Shown here: piece by piece, positions 26,361-36,344 of the stretch
Position numbering within the stretch: position 1 is the stretch's first letter
Layout of the letters: each line of letters opens with the position of its first letter
Made by a program: the position numbers and the translations under genes
Notes under the pieces: generated by a model
Database searches by the model: none
What the model was told of the DNA's origin: nothing
The model's input: the letters and a program-made list of their open reading frames with translations, nothing else
Assembly: GCF_000761245.1 (NCBI RefSeq)
Contig: NZ_AWOR01000110.1
Span: 124,001 to 188,000 of the forward strand
DNA from: Comamonas testosteroni
Lineage (GTDB): Bacteria > Pseudomonadota > Gammaproteobacteria > Burkholderiales > Burkholderiaceae_C
Length of the DNA stretch: 64,000 bases
Direction: 5' to 3'

Positions 26361-28946
26361 TTAGATCTTGGCGGCCACTTCAGCGTACTCGGCGATTTCG
26401 TTGAAGTTCATGTAGCGGTAGACGGAGGCCTTGTCGGCATCGATCACGCCCATTTCCTTCAGGTACTCTTCCTTGGAAGGCAGGTAACCCAGACGCGAAG
26501 CGATGGCTGCCAGCTCGGCCGAGCCCAGATACACGTTGGTGTTCTTGCCCAGACGGTTGGGGAAGTTACGAGTGGAAGTCGAGATGACAGTCGCACCTTC
26601 ACGCACTTGAGCCTGGTTACCCATGCACAGCGAGCAGCCGGGCATTTCGGTACGGGCACCGGCAGTACCGAAGGCAGAGTAGTGACCTTCCTTGATCAGC
26701 TCGTCCTGGTCCATCTTGGTGGGAGGAGCCACCCACAGTTTGACGGGGATGTCGCGCTGGCCGCCCAGCAGCTTGGCTGCGGCGCGGAAGTGACCGATAT
26801 TGGTCATGCAGGAGCCGATGAAGGCTTCGTCGATCTTGGCACCGGCCACGTCAGACAGGGTCTTGGCGTCATCGGGGTCGTTGGGGCAGCAGACGATGGG
26901 TTCCTTGATGTCGCTCATGTCGATCTCGATGACATGGGCGTACTCGGCGTTGGCGTCGGCTTCCAGCAGATCGGGCTTGGCCAGCCAGGCTTCGACCTTC
27001 TCGATACGGCGCTGCAGCGTCTTGGCGTCGGCGTAACCGTCGGCGATCATGTTCTTCATCAGAACGACGTTCGAGGTCAGGTATTCCTTGACGGGCTCGG
27101 GGTTCAGCTTGATCGTGCAACCGGCAGCGGAACGTTCAGCGGACGCGTCGGACAACTCGAACGCTTGCTCGACCTTCAGGTTGGGCAGGCCTTCGATCTC
27201 CAGGATGCGACCCGAGAATTCGTTGATCTTGCCGGCCTTGGCCACGGTCAGCAGACCGGCCTTGATGGCGTACAGAGGAATCGCGTGCACCAGATCGCGC
27301 AGGGTCACGCCGGGCTGCATTTCACCCTTGAAGCGCACCAGGATCGATTCGGGCATGTCCAGAGGCATCACGCCGGTAGCGGCGCCAAAGGCCACCAGAC
27401 CGGAGCCAGCAGGGAAGGAGATACCAATAGGGAAGCGGGTGTGCGAGTCGCCGCCGGTACCGACGGTATCGGGCAGCAGCAGGCGGTTGAGCCAGCTGTG
27501 GATCACACCGTCGCCAGGACGCAGGGCCACGCCGCCGCGGTTGCTGATGAAGTTAGGCAGTTCGCGGTGAGTCTTCACGTCCACGGGCTTGGGGTAAGCC
27601 GCTGTGTGGCAGAAGGACTGCATCACCATGTCGGCGGAGAAGCCCAGGCAAGCCAGGTCCTTCAGTTCGTCACGGGTCATGGGGCCGGTGGTGTCTTGCG
27701 AGCCAACGGTGGTCATGCGGGGTTCGCAGTAAGTACCGGGGCGCACGCCCTGGCCTTCTGGCAGACCCACGGCACGGCCAACCATCTTCTGAGCCAGCGT
27801 AAAGCCAGCGTTGGAAGCGGCAGGAGCCTGGGGCAGACGGAATTCGTTGGATGCGGGCAGACCCAGGGCTTCGCGAGCCTTGGCTGTCAGCGAGCGGCCG
27901 ATGATCAGGTTGATACGGCCACCGGCTTGCACTTCATCCAGCAACACATCGGACTTCAGTTGGAAGTCAGCGATCTTGGCGCCGTTCTTTTCGATCTTGC
28001 CAGCGTAGGGATAGACGTCGATCACGTCGCCCATTTCCAGCTTGGAGACATCGACTTCGATGGGCAGAGCGCCGGAGTCTTCTTGCGTGTTGAAGAAGAT
28101 GGGAGCGATCTTGCCGCCCAGGGTCACACCACCAAAGCGCTTGTTAGGCACAAAGGGGATGTCCATGCCGGTAGCCCAGATGATGGAGTTGGTGGCGGAC
28201 TTGCGCGACGACCCGGTGCCCACCACGTCACCCACGTAGGCAACCAGATGGCCCTTCTTCTTCAGGTCTTCGATGAACTGCATGGGGCCGCGCTTGCCGT
28301 CTTCTTCGGGCTTGAACGCCGCGTCGGGACGCGTGTTCTTGAGCATGGCCAGGTAGTGCAGGGGAATGTCGGGACGGCTCCAGGCGTCGGGAGCGGGCGA
28401 CAGGTCGTCGGTGTTGGTTTCGCCAGGCACCTTGAAGACGGTGACGGTGATCTTTTCCTCGACCTTGGGACGCGAAGTGAACCACTCGGCGTCGGCCCAG
28501 CTTTGCATCACTTCCTTGGCCTTGGCATTGCCGGCCTTGGCCTTGTCGGCCACGTCGTTGAAGAAGTCGAACATCAGCAATGTCTTCTTCAGCGCGTCGG
28601 CAGCCACACCAGCCACTTCGGCATCGTCCAGCAGCTCGATCAGGGGGTGCACGTTGTAGCCACCCACCATGGTGCCCAGCAGCTCGGTGGCCTTGGCCTT
28701 GGAGATGAGACCCACCTTCAGGTCGCCGTGAGCCACGGCAGCCAGGAAGGAAGCCTTGACCTTGGCTGCATCATCCACACCGGGCGGCACGCGATGAGTC
28801 AGCAGATCCATCAGGAATGCGTCTTCACCGGCGGGTGGGTTCTTGATCAGCTCGATCAGGTCTGCGACCTGCTTGGCATCCAGAGGCAGCGGGGGGATGC
28901 CCAGTGCGGCGCGTTCTGCCACATGGTCACGGTAGGCTTTCAACAT
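26361..28946 (-). CDS. acnB: Aconitate hydratase B
   Basis: 861 residues, close to E. coli AcnB (865). Main housekeeping TCA aconitase; converts citrate to isocitrate, and the apo-protein can bind mRNA. Domain order is the AcnB type, with the HEAT-like domain first ([20 protein letters not shown]), then the swivel ([39 protein letters not shown]), then the cluster domains. The [4Fe-4S] cysteines are in [19 protein letters not shown] and [34 protein letters not shown] is intact. It has no close same-strand neighbour upstream (97 bp to the next stop), but lies head-to-tail after the mdh-tam-citE run, so read-through from mdh is possible. Confidence 0.97.
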   Translation of the reverse strand: MLKAYRDHVAERAALGIPPLPLDAKQVADLIELIKNPPAGEDAFLMDLLTHRVPPGVDDAAKVKASFLAAVAHGDLKVGLISKAKATELLGTMVGGYNVHPLIELLDDAEVAGVAADALKKTLLMFDFFNDVADKAKAGNAKAKEVMQSWADAEWFTSRPKVEEKITVTVFKVPGETNTDDLSPAPDAWSRPDIPLHYLAMLKNTRPDAAFKPEEDGKRGPMQFIEDLKKKGHLVAYVGDVVGTGSSRKSATNSIIWATGMDIPFVPNKRFGGVTLGGKIAPIFFNTQEDSGALPIEVDVSKLEMGDVIDVYPYAGKIEKNGAKIADFQLKSDVLLDEVQAGGRINLIIGRSLTAKAREALGLPASNEFRLPQAPAASNAGFTLAQKMVGRAVGLPEGQGVRPGTYCEPRMTTVGSQDTTGPMTRDELKDLACLGFSADMVMQSFCHTAAYPKPVDVKTHRELPNFISNRGGVALRPGDGVIHSWLNRLLLPDTVGTGGDSHTRFPIGISFPAGSGLVAFGAATGVMPLDMPESILVRFKGEMQPGVTLRDLVHAIPLYAIKAGLLTVAKAGKINEFSGRILEIEGLPNLKVEQAFELSDASAERSAAGCTIKLNPEPVKEYLTSNVVLMKNMIADGYADAKTLQRRIEKVEAWLAKPDLLEADANAEYAHVIEIDMSDIKEPIVCCPNDPDDAKTLSDVAGAKIDEAFIGSCMTNIGHFRAAAKLLGGQRDIPVKLWVAPPTKMDQDELIKEGHYSAFGTAGARTEMPGCSLCMGNQAQVREGATVISTSTRNFPNRLGKNTNVYLGSAELAAIASRLGYLPSKEEYLKEMGVIDADKASVYRYMNFNEIAEYAEVAAKI

Positions 28947-29043
28947 GGGTTCTCTCCAATGGTTTTTTGAAAAAGGCTGCGCGTGGAGCGCGAATTACAG
29001 GGCTGGCGCATGTGCGATACGCCAGCCCTCAGCCTTGCCAGAC

Positions 29044-29616
29044 TTATTTGCTGTCCAGCAGGCTGGGAGGTGGGTTCTTGCGGATGGCTTCGGCCACTTG
29101 CTGCTGCTCGGGGCTCATGCACTCATCCGCCAGACGCTGGCCGGCCTTCTGGTTCATCAGCATGGACTTGTTGGCGATCTGCAGCCACACTGCACCGGCC
29201 GCCTTGTCTTCCAGGCGCACCGTGCCCGTGGAAGTCTTGACCGGAGACATGTGGTACTTGAAGCCACGACCGTCCACGATGAAGTAGCCGGGGTTGGCAG
29301 CGTCGGCGTTCACGTTCACATAGGCGCCCAGCTCGCAGGCAATGCGGCCCTTGTGCACGCGTTCGGCCACGGCCAGCTCTTCCGTGCCCAGGGGGGAGGA
29401 AGCCGGGCCGGCCGCCACGGCGGCAGCAGCACCCGCGCCACCTGCAGCTACGGCAGCGGCAGCCTTGCCCTTCTTGGACGCAGTGGTTGCTTTCTTGGCA
29501 ACGGGAGCCTTCTTGGCGGCGGCAGCCTTGGCCTTGGGAGCGGTTTGTGCCACGGCAGAGTGGCTGATTGCGACCAGGGGAGCGGCAATCATCAAAGTGG
29601 CGATCAGGGTCTTCAT
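29044..29616 (-). CDS. Predicted periplasmic protein with Lys/Ala-rich linker
   Basis: 190 residues. Signal peptide MKTLIATLMIAAPLVAISHS-AVAQ. Residues about 25-75 are a low-complexity Lys/Ala-rich segment (KAKAAAAKKAPVAKKATTASKKG), resembling the tails of histone H1-like proteins, followed by an all-Ala/Gly stretch. The globular part (residues about 80-190) contains ERVHKGRIACELGAYVNVNAD, GYFIVDGRGFKYHMSPV and GAVWLQIANKSMLMNQKAGQ. I do not recognise a named family. Clear SD (AGGAGC) before ATG 29616. It follows the citE-like gene by 31 bp, so it appears to be the last member of the mdh-tam-citE run. Confidence 0.8.
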   Translation of the reverse strand: MKTLIATLMIAAPLVAISHSAVAQTAPKAKAAAAKKAPVAKKATTASKKGKAAAAVAAGGAGAAAAVAAGPASSPLGTEELAVAERVHKGRIACELGAYVNVNADAANPGYFIVDGRGFKYHMSPVKTSTGTVRLEDKAAGAVWLQIANKSMLMNQKAGQRLADECMSPEQQQVAEAIRKNPPPSLLDSK

Positions 29617-29647
29617 AGGAATTAGCTCCTGCAGACTTGTTATGAGT

Positions 29648-30652
29648 TCAACGGATTGAGGCCGGGGCAAACCAGGGTTGAACTTCAACCGGCAAGACCT
29701 GCCCCGTCTGGTGAGCGCGCTCCAGCAACTGCCAAAAATAGCGGTAGCTCGCGCGGTCGTGTAGTACACCACCAAAACTGATGGGCGCCCAATTCTGCAC
29801 CGCGGCAGAGGTAAGTATTTGTGCTGCCTGTAGAACTTCGTCTTCTGCTGGCGCAAATGCACGCAGAATCGGGCGAATCTGGTCAGGATGAATGCTCCAC
29901 ATGCGTGTGTAGCCAAGCTCACGCGAGGCTTTTTGCGCGCAAGCCCCCAAAGCTTCAGGATTCTTGAATTCCGTGACCACGCAGTGCGAAGGCACCTTGC
30001 CGTGGGCATGGCAGGCTGCCGCGATCTCCAGCTTGGCGCGAACGACCAGCGGATGCTCGAACTGGCCCTGCGCCGTCATGGCGGACGCGGGGATGGCGCC
30101 TCCATGGGCCGAGACAAAGTCCATCAGCCCAAAGGAGATGCTCTGCACGGCCGGATGTGCGGCGATGTCGAAGGCCTGCTGCACGGCAGCAGGAGACTCA
30201 ATCAAGACATGTAGCGGCACACGCTTGTCTGTCGCGCGTTGCAGGGCTGCTTCGGCCTTGATGACGTCATCCACCGACTCCACCTTGGGAATCATGATGT
30301 GGCAGAGCTTGTCTGCAGCGCCGCCGGCAATGATGTCCATGTCTGCCTGGAAATGCGCATGCTCAACCGCATGCACCCGGGCCGCCACGCGCGCGCCTTG
30401 AGCCGCTTTGCTCGCCAGCTCGACGACCAGACGAGCGTGCTCGGCCTCCTGGCCGACAGGAGCGCCATCCTCGCAGTCCAGCGTCACATCGAACACGCAG
30501 GTGCCGAACTCCTGCATCATCTCGGCCTGCAACTGCAGGCTTTTGCGCATGCGCGCTTCCACGCCGCTGTAGTGATCGCAGACGGGCAGACGCTGAGCGC
30601 CACCCTGGGCATCAAGCAGCACGGTGGCGGGGTGAACCAGTTCTTTCGTCAT
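29648..30652 (-). CDS. HpcH/HpaI-type CoA-ester lyase (CitE-like)
   Basis: 334 residues. TIM-barrel lyase related to citrate lyase beta, malyl-CoA, citramalyl-CoA and methylmalyl-CoA lyases, which form or cleave 3-hydroxy-acyl-CoA esters. Family landmarks: FDVTLDCEDGAPVGQEAEHA near residue 54 (the acidic Mg-binding region), AARVHAVEHAHF, CHIMIPKVES, HVLIESPAAVQQAF (conserved Glu) and SFGLMDFVSAHGG (conserved Asp). No citrate lyase alpha or gamma genes are present, so a stand-alone CoA-ester lyase is more likely than a CitE subunit. The start overlaps the tam stop by 4 bp (ATGA), which indicates translational coupling within the mdh-tam run. Confidence 0.85.
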   Translation of the reverse strand: MTKELVHPATVLLDAQGGAQRLPVCDHYSGVEARMRKSLQLQAEMMQEFGTCVFDVTLDCEDGAPVGQEAEHARLVVELASKAAQGARVAARVHAVEHAHFQADMDIIAGGAADKLCHIMIPKVESVDDVIKAEAALQRATDKRVPLHVLIESPAAVQQAFDIAAHPAVQSISFGLMDFVSAHGGAIPASAMTAQGQFEHPLVVRAKLEIAAACHAHGKVPSHCVVTEFKNPEALGACAQKASRELGYTRMWSIHPDQIRPILRAFAPAEDEVLQAAQILTSAAVQNWAPISFGGVLHDRASYRYFWQLLERAHQTGQVLPVEVQPWFAPASIR

Positions 30653-31473
30653 GACTTGCGCTGAGCCACCATGAAAAGTCGGGGGAAAGCCAGCAGACGC
30701 TTGCCGTCGGCTCGCTCCGGATAAGCCGCATCAATGCGGCTTTGATACTCGCTCAGGTACTCGGCTTGCAGCTCATGGGGCAAACCTTCCACGAAAGGCT
30801 TGAGGCCCGTGCTGCTGAGCCACTGCACGATCGCTGCGGCCGAGTCCATGGGATGCTGGTAGATGGTGTGCCACACATCCACGCTCGCGGCCTCATTCAT
30901 GGGAGCAGCCGGCTGGGGCGCCCCCAGCAGGTCGTAATACACCCCTATGGGCAAAATCTCGGTACGCACCTTGCTCGCGTCCCCGATGTGCGCCACAAAC
31001 CGGGGCAGCTGCGCGACTTCGCGCATGTTTCGGTGCGAGGGTTCCTGACGGTTGTCAGGCATCTGTACGGCCAGCACGCCACCGGGCGCCAGCAGCGAAA
31101 ACAGACGGGGAATCAGGCTCTCATGCTCGCCCACCCACTGGATGGAGGCATTCGCATAGATCAAATCAGGTGCTGGCTCACCTTCAGCAGGTGCCCAGGA
31201 GGCAATATCACCGGCCTCGAACCTGGCCTGCGGCAACTGCCTGCGCGCAGTCTCCAGCATGGCTTCGGAATTGTCGACACCGAGCACATCGGCGCCGGGA
31301 AAACGCTCCACCAGAAGTTCGGTGGAGTTACCCGGCCCGCAGCCCAGATCCACGATGCGGAGGCTGCGAGCGGGTGAATGCAAGCTGGAAGGTACTCTTG
31401 CCAGCAGTTCTGCCGCAGGGCGCGTGCGCTCATTGGCAAAGCGCAGATACAGCGCAGGGTTCCAGTCTTGCAT
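30649..31473 (-). CDS. tam: Trans-aconitate 2-methyltransferase
   Basis: 274 residues. SAM-dependent methyltransferase that esterifies trans-aconitate, a spontaneous isomer of the aconitase intermediate that inhibits aconitase. The N-terminal QDWNPALYLRFANERTRPAAELLARV matches the Tam family ('dW.p..Yl.F..eR.rPa.dLl..v'). SAM motif I is RIVDLGCGPGNSTELL, followed by the acidic end of motif II (GVDNSEAML) and FEAGDIASW; IYANASIQWVGEH is also family-typical. The gene begins 14 bp after the mdh stop and overlaps the next gene, so it is in the mdh operon, a sensible place beside acnA and acnB. Confidence 0.92.
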   Translation of the reverse strand: MQDWNPALYLRFANERTRPAAELLARVPSSLHSPARSLRIVDLGCGPGNSTELLVERFPGADVLGVDNSEAMLETARRQLPQARFEAGDIASWAPAEGEPAPDLIYANASIQWVGEHESLIPRLFSLLAPGGVLAVQMPDNRQEPSHRNMREVAQLPRFVAHIGDASKVRTEILPIGVYYDLLGAPQPAAPMNEAASVDVWHTIYQHPMDSAAAIVQWLSSTGLKPFVEGLPHELQAEYLSEYQSRIDAAYPERADGKRLLAFPRLFMVAQRKS

Positions 31474-31487
31474 AGGTTTTGCGCTGA

Positions 31488-32477
31488 TTACAGCAGGTGC
31501 TTGACGCCGTCTTGCTCGCCTTGCAGCTCAGCCAGAGTCTTGTTGATGCATTCTTGCGAGAAGGCATCGATTTCCAGACCTTCGACGATCTTGTATTCGC
31601 CGTCAGCCGTGGTGGTCACGGGGAAGCCGAACACGATACCGGCGGGGATGCCGTACTCGCCGTTGGAAGGCACGCCCATGGTGACCCATTCGCCGTTGGA
31701 GCCCAGGGCCCAGTCACGCATGTGGTCGATGGCAGCGTTGGCAGCCGAAGCAGCCGACGACAGGCCGCGAGCAGCGATGATGGCGGCGCCGCGCTTGCCC
31801 ACGGTGGGCAGGAACACGTTGGCATTCCATTCCTGGTCGTTGATGGCTTCCTTCACGGACTTGCCGTCCACGGTGGCGAAGCGATAGTCGGCGTACATGG
31901 TGGGCGAGTGGTTGCCCCACACGGTCAGCTTCCTGATGTCGCCAACCTTGAAGCCGCCCTTGGCAGCCAGCTGGGAAGCAGCGCGGTTGTGGTCCAGGCG
32001 CAGCATGGCGGTGAAGTTCTTGGCGGGCAGATCGGGAGCCGACTTCATGGCGATGTAGGCGTTGGTGTTGGCGGGGTTGCCCACAACCAGAACCTTGACA
32101 TTGCGCGAAGCCACAGCGTTCAGAGCCTTGCCCTGGGCGGTGAAGATCTGGGCGTTGGCAGCCAGCAGGTCAGCACGTTCCATGCCGGGGCCACGAGGAC
32201 GGGCGCCCACCAGCAAAGCGTAGTCGGTGTCCTTGAAGGCGGTCATGGGGTCGGCGTGGGCTTCGATGCCGGCCAGCAGAGGGAAGGCACAGTCTTCCAG
32301 CTCCATGATCACGCCCTTCAGAGCGTTTTGAGCCTTTTCGTCGGGGATTTCCAGCAGTTGCAGAATAACGGGCTGATCTTTACCCAGCATTTCGCCGGAG
32401 GCGATGCGGAACAACAGGGCGTAACCGATTTGGCCAGCTGCGCCGGTAACGGCGACACGGACGGGCTTCTTGCTCAT
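31488..32477 (-). CDS. mdh: Malate dehydrogenase
   Basis: 329 residues. NAD-dependent TCA enzyme, malate to oxaloacetate. N-terminal Rossmann motif [21 protein letters not shown]. Substrate loop [15 protein letters not shown] with the discriminating arginines, then [15 protein letters not shown]. The catalytic pair is the Asp of MLRLDHNRA and the His of [11 protein letters not shown]. It belongs to the long bacterial MDH group (cytosolic-MDH-like), standard for Betaproteobacteria. It is divergent from a GntR gene; a perfect 12-bp palindrome at 32614 lies between the two starts and is the likely operator. tam and a CoA-ester lyase follow on the same transcript. Confidence 0.97.
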   Translation of the reverse strand: MSKKPVRVAVTGAAGQIGYALLFRIASGEMLGKDQPVILQLLEIPDEKAQNALKGVIMELEDCAFPLLAGIEAHADPMTAFKDTDYALLVGARPRGPGMERADLLAANAQIFTAQGKALNAVASRNVKVLVVGNPANTNAYIAMKSAPDLPAKNFTAMLRLDHNRAASQLAAKGGFKVGDIRKLTVWGNHSPTMYADYRFATVDGKSVKEAINDQEWNANVFLPTVGKRGAAIIAARGLSSAASAANAAIDHMRDWALGSNGEWVTMGVPSNGEYGIPAGIVFGFPVTTTADGEYKIVEGLEIDAFSQECINKTLAELQGEQDGVKHLL

Positions 32478-32613
32478 GGTGAAACTCCAAGATTGGAAAA
32501 AAGTGAGATGTTATGGGCGCCAGGCGGCACCAGCGTAACCACCAGTAGCGCAAGCTCCGCAAACATGCGGCAAGTGTACTGCTGAAATCAAAGCCCGGTC
32601 AATTTGTCTTATG

Positions 32614-32625
32614 TCTTATATAAGA
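32614..32625. promoter_or_regulatory. Perfect palindrome, candidate GntR operator for mdh/gntR
   Basis: TCTTATATAAGA is a perfect 12-bp palindrome in the 230-bp divergent gap, with an extra half copy (TCTTATG) immediately upstream at 32607. HutC-type GntR proteins bind short AT-centred palindromes of this kind. Confidence 0.6.
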
Positions 32626-32707
32626 TATGATCTTCACTTAGCGACCAGAGTCAAATCGACTGTTTTTTGTGCATCGCATCGCGGAGGCGATACCTTCAAA
32701 ACCAACT

Positions 32708-33499
32708 ATGCCCAGCCCCCACAACACAGCCCCGGACAACAACGCCAGCCATAGCGGTGGTGCCGGCGTCTCCACCCCAGCCTTCAGCCCTCTGTACCAG
32801 CAGATCAAGGGCCTGATCCTGCAAAGCCTGGAAGCTGGCGAATGGCGCCCCGGAGAACTGATCCCCAGTGAAATGGAGCTGGCAGCCCGCTTCAAGGTCA
32901 GCCAGGGCACGGTGCGCAAGGCAATCGATGAACTGGCCGCCGAAAATCTGGTCATGCGCCGTCAGGGCAAGGGCACGTTTGTGGCCACTCACGCCGCCCA
33001 GCAGGTGCAGTACCGCTTTCTGAATCTGCGCCCCGATGCCGGCGACCTGCAGGGCGAAGGCCGCGCAGAGCGCCACATTCTGGAGTGCCGCCGCCTGCGC
33101 GCGCCTGCCGAAGTGGCCCGAGCCCTGGCCCTGCGCACCGGCGACGCCGTGATGCATGTGCGCCGCACCCTTTCATTTTCGGCAATCCCGACTATTTTGG
33201 AAGACATCTGGCTGCCTGGCAACGCCTTCAAGGGGCTGACGGCCGAGCAGATGTCCAGCTACCAGGGCCCCACTTACGCCATGTTCGAGCTCGACTATGG
33301 CGTGCGCATGGTGCGGGCTGACGAGAAGATTCGCGCCGTTCTGCCGGATGCCGAGCAAGCCCAGTTGCTGAACATTCCCAGCACCACGCCGCTGCTCAGC
33401 GTGGAGCGAACTGCTTACACATACAACGATGTTCCCATGGAGTTACGACGCGGTCTGTACCGCACCGACACCCATCATTACCGCAATGCATTGAACTGA
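32708..33499 (+). CDS. GntR-family regulator (HutC/FarR subgroup)
   Basis: 263 residues from ATG 32708. Winged HTH at residues about 30-100: PLYQQIKGLILQSLEAGEWR, then LIPSEMELAARFKVSQGTVR and RRQGKGTFVA, textbook GntR. The C-terminal UTRA effector domain begins around residue 115 (HILECRRLRAPAEVARALAL) and includes TILEDIWLPGNAFKGL and LSVERTAYTYNDVPMELRRG. The location between mdh and sdhC, with a shared palindrome upstream, suggests it controls TCA genes in response to a carboxylate. A GTG at 32669 would lengthen it by 13 residues without family support. Confidence 0.9.
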   Translation: MPSPHNTAPDNNASHSGGAGVSTPAFSPLYQQIKGLILQSLEAGEWRPGELIPSEMELAARFKVSQGTVRKAIDELAAENLVMRRQGKGTFVATHAAQQVQYRFLNLRPDAGDLQGEGRAERHILECRRLRAPAEVARALALRTGDAVMHVRRTLSFSAIPTILEDIWLPGNAFKGLTAEQMSSYQGPTYAMFELDYGVRMVRADEKIRAVLPDAEQAQLLNIPSTTPLLSVERTAYTYNDVPMELRRGLYRTDTHHYRNALN

Positions 33500-33645
33500 A
33501 TCCCCCCGTAAAAGCGTTGATTGCAACAGAGCCCAATCATCTGTTATGCAAATTCGGCTAACGGATTCTGCTGCATTGCAATAGAATTTTGTGTCGCTTC
33601 GCACTAGCGATTACAACGCAGTTACATCCACGAAAGTACCCTGCC

Positions 33646-34071
33646 ATGACAGAGCAAAAAGCAAAACAGCGGCCAGAGTTCCGCAATATCAACTTCTTCT
33701 CGGACCTACCGACCTACCGCCTGCCCCTGGCAGGCATCGTGTCCATCCTGCACCGCGTCAGCGGCCTGCTGATGGCGATCCTGCTGCCGTTCATCATCTG
33801 GATGTTCGACCACTCGATCTCGTCGGAAATTTCGTTTGATTCCTTCACGTCGGTATTCGCAGGTCCCTTCGGCTGGTTTGCCAAGCTCGTCTGCCTGGCA
33901 CTGATCTGGGCCTATCTGCACCACTTCTGCGCAGGTGTCCGCCATCTGGTGATGGACGTGAACCACCACGCCGTGAACAAGCAGACCGGCAAGTCCACTG
34001 CCGCAGTCGTGCTGTGCATCAGCGTTGCCCTGACCGTGGTGCTTGGCGCCAAGCTGTTCGGCCTGTACTGA
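33646..34071 (+). CDS. sdhC: Succinate dehydrogenase cytochrome b556 subunit
   Basis: 141 residues, three transmembrane helices. Membrane anchor of complex II that binds haem b and quinone with SdhD. The quinone-site motif SILHRVSG (S33, H36, R37, S39) is intact, and H93 in LHHFCAGVRHLVMD aligns with the haem ligand His84 of E. coli SdhC. ATG 33646 is preferred over the 19-codon upstream extension. First gene of sdhC-sdhD-sdhA-sdhB-sdhE-gltA. A plausible promoter precedes it (TTGCAA and TATGCA, 18 bp apart, near 33527-33556). Confidence 0.95.
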   Translation: MTEQKAKQRPEFRNINFFSDLPTYRLPLAGIVSILHRVSGLLMAILLPFIIWMFDHSISSEISFDSFTSVFAGPFGWFAKLVCLALIWAYLHHFCAGVRHLVMDVNHHAVNKQTGKSTAAVVLCISVALTVVLGAKLFGLY

Positions 34072-34112
34072 TCAGCGTCCAGTCAATAACACCTCACGAT
34101 AAGGAAACAACC

Positions 34113-34478
34113 ATGTCCGTGAATTACGGCTCCAAGCGTACTGTTGTCGGTGCGCACTATGGCACCCGCGACTTTCTGGCTCAACGCTCTACTGCCGTCC
34201 TGATGGCTCTGTACACCGTTGTGCTGCTGGTGCGCTTTCTGACGGTCGGCGGCCCCGTGGGCTACGAGCAGTGGGCCGGCATTTTTGCTCCCCAGTGGAT
34301 GAAGTTTCTGACCCTGGCCCTCTTCGTGGCTCTGGGCTGGCATGCCTGGATCGGCGTGCGTGACATCTGGATGGACTACGTCAAGCCTGTGGGCCTGCGC
34401 CTTGCACTGCAAGTGGTCACCATTGTCTGGCTGGTCGGCTGCATCGGCTGGGGCATCCAGGTTCTGTGGCGTCTCTGA
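34113..34478 (+). CDS. sdhD: Succinate dehydrogenase membrane anchor subunit
   Basis: 121 residues with three predicted helices. Second membrane anchor of complex II. H77 in LGWHAWIGVRDIWMDY aligns with the E. coli haem ligand His71, and D88-Y89 with the quinone-site Asp/Tyr. The start ATG 34113 follows an AAGGAAAC ribosome site. It is 41 bp after sdhC and 33 bp before sdhA. Confidence 0.95.
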   Translation: MSVNYGSKRTVVGAHYGTRDFLAQRSTAVLMALYTVVLLVRFLTVGGPVGYEQWAGIFAPQWMKFLTLALFVALGWHAWIGVRDIWMDYVKPVGLRLALQVVTIVWLVGCIGWGIQVLWRL

Positions 34479-34511
34479 TTGAGACACAGTCTCCACGATT
34501 GAAGGTTAAGA

Positions 34512-36317
34512 ATGAGCTACTCCAAAGCAAATATCACCAAGCGCAAGTTTGACGTCGTGATCGTCGGTGCCGGCGGCTCCGGCCTGCGCGCTGCGCTGGA
34601 ACTGTCGCGCGCCGGTCTGTCCGTCGCCTCGCTGTCCAAGGTTTTCCCCACTCGCTCGCACACTGTGGCTGCTCAAGGCGGCGTGTCCGCTTCGCTGGGC
34701 AACATGAGCGAAGACAACTGGCACTATCACTTCTACGACACCATCAAGGGCTCCGACTGGCTGGGCGACCAGGACGCCATCGAGTTCATGTGCCGTGAAG
34801 CGCCGAACGTCGTGATCGAGCTCGAGCACTTCGGCATGCCTTTCGACCGCAATGCCGACGGCACCATCTACCAGCGTCCCTTCGGCGGCCACACCGCCAA
34901 CTACGGCGAAAAGCCCGTGCAACGCGCCTGCGCCGCTGCTGACCGTACCGGTCACGCCATGCTGCACACGCTATACCAGCAAAACGTCAAGTCCAAGACC
35001 AACTTCTTCGTGGAGTGGATGGCGCTGGACCTGATCCGCAACACCCAGGGCGACGTGGTCGGCGTGACCGCTCTTGAACTGGAAACCGGCGACCTGTACG
35101 AACTGCACGCCAAGGCCGTGCTGATGGCAACCGGCGGTGCTGGCCGCATCTTCCAGGCTTCGACCAACGCCTTCATCAACACCGGTGACGGCCTGGGCAT
35201 GGCTGCCCGCGCTGGCATTCCTCTGCAGGACATGGAGTTCTGGCAGTTCCACCCCACCGGCGTGGCCGGCGCGGGCGTGCTGCTGACCGAAGGCTGCCGC
35301 GGTGAAGGCGCCATTTTGCTCAACAGCGAAGGCGAGCGCTTCATGGAGCGTTACGCTCCCACCCTGAAGGATCTGGCACCACGTGACTTCGTGTCGCGTT
35401 CGATGGACCAGGAAATCAAGGAAGGTCGCGGCTGCGGTCCCAACAAGGACTACATCCTGATGAAGCTGGACCACCTGGGTGCCGACACCATCCGCAAGCG
35501 TCTGCCTTCCGTGGAAGAAATCGGCCACAACTTCGCCAACGTGGACATCACCAAGGAACCCATCCCCGTGGTTCCCACCATCCACTACCAGATGGGCGGC
35601 ATCCCCACCAACATCAACGGCCAGGTCGTTGTCTGGGACGGTCAGCAAAACAATGTGGTCAACGGCCTCTATGCCGTGGGCGAATGCTCCTGCGTGTCCG
35701 TGCACGGCGCCAACCGCCTGGGCACCAACTCGCTGCTGGACCTGCTGGTCTTCGGCAAGTCTGCCGGCAAGCACATCGTGGAATTCGTCAACGGCTTTGG
35801 CGCGCACCATGAAGTGCCCGCCGACGGCGCTGACCGCACCCTGGCTCGTCTGAACCAGCTGCAGGACTCCAAGGAAGGCACTTACGCCCAGGAAATCGCT
35901 GGCGAAATCCGCACTTCCATGCAGACGCATGCCGGCGTGTTCCGCACCCAGAAGAGCATGGACGAAGGCGTCGAGAAGATCAACGCCATCCGCGAACGCG
36001 TGGGCTCCGTGACCCTGAAGGACAAGTCCATGGTGTGGAATACCGCACGCATGGAAGCCCTGGAAGTGGACAACCTGATCGAAGTGGCACAAGCCACCAT
36101 GACCTCGGCCGCAGCCCGCAAGGAATGCCGTGGCGCACACACCGTGTACGACTACGAGCACCCTGCCGACCACGCCGAATTCCCGCTGGGCCGCAACGAC
36201 AAGGAATGGCTCAAGCACACCCTGTGGGACAGCGCCACCAACAGCCTGTCCTACAAGCCTGTGAACCTCAAGCCCCTGACCGTTGCCAGCGTTCCTCCCA
36301 AGGTCCGCACGTTCTAA
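34512..36317 (+). CDS. sdhA: Succinate dehydrogenase flavoprotein subunit
   Basis: 601 residues. Oxidises succinate to fumarate at a covalent FAD. The dinucleotide motif VVIVGAGGSGLRAALELSRAG is near residue 16, and the covalent FAD attachment is H50 in TRSHTVAAQGGVSASLGN. Active-site segments are QFHPTGVAGAGVLLTEGCRGEGA, RDFVSRSMDQEIKEGRGCGP and the C-terminal HGANRLGTNSLLDLLVFG. HYQMGGIPTN is intact. It is in frame order with sdhB 27 bp downstream. Confidence 0.97.
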   Translation: MSYSKANITKRKFDVVIVGAGGSGLRAALELSRAGLSVASLSKVFPTRSHTVAAQGGVSASLGNMSEDNWHYHFYDTIKGSDWLGDQDAIEFMCREAPNVVIELEHFGMPFDRNADGTIYQRPFGGHTANYGEKPVQRACAAADRTGHAMLHTLYQQNVKSKTNFFVEWMALDLIRNTQGDVVGVTALELETGDLYELHAKAVLMATGGAGRIFQASTNAFINTGDGLGMAARAGIPLQDMEFWQFHPTGVAGAGVLLTEGCRGEGAILLNSEGERFMERYAPTLKDLAPRDFVSRSMDQEIKEGRGCGPNKDYILMKLDHLGADTIRKRLPSVEEIGHNFANVDITKEPIPVVPTIHYQMGGIPTNINGQVVVWDGQQNNVVNGLYAVGECSCVSVHGANRLGTNSLLDLLVFGKSAGKHIVEFVNGFGAHHEVPADGADRTLARLNQLQDSKEGTYAQEIAGEIRTSMQTHAGVFRTQKSMDEGVEKINAIRERVGSVTLKDKSMVWNTARMEALEVDNLIEVAQATMTSAAARKECRGAHTVYDYEHPADHAEFPLGRNDKEWLKHTLWDSATNSLSYKPVNLKPLTVASVPPKVRTF

Positions 36318-36344
36318 TCCAGCAGCCCACGAGAGAAGATCAAA

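Noticed and set aside
26349-28970. 873-codon plus-strand open frame opposite acnB
   Set aside because: Shadow of acnB caused by GC-rich third positions; composition is His/Gly/Val-rich and no motif is present.
29648-30652. Citrate lyase beta subunit
   Set aside because: No citD, citF or citC genes nearby; sequence fits stand-alone CoA-ester lyases better.
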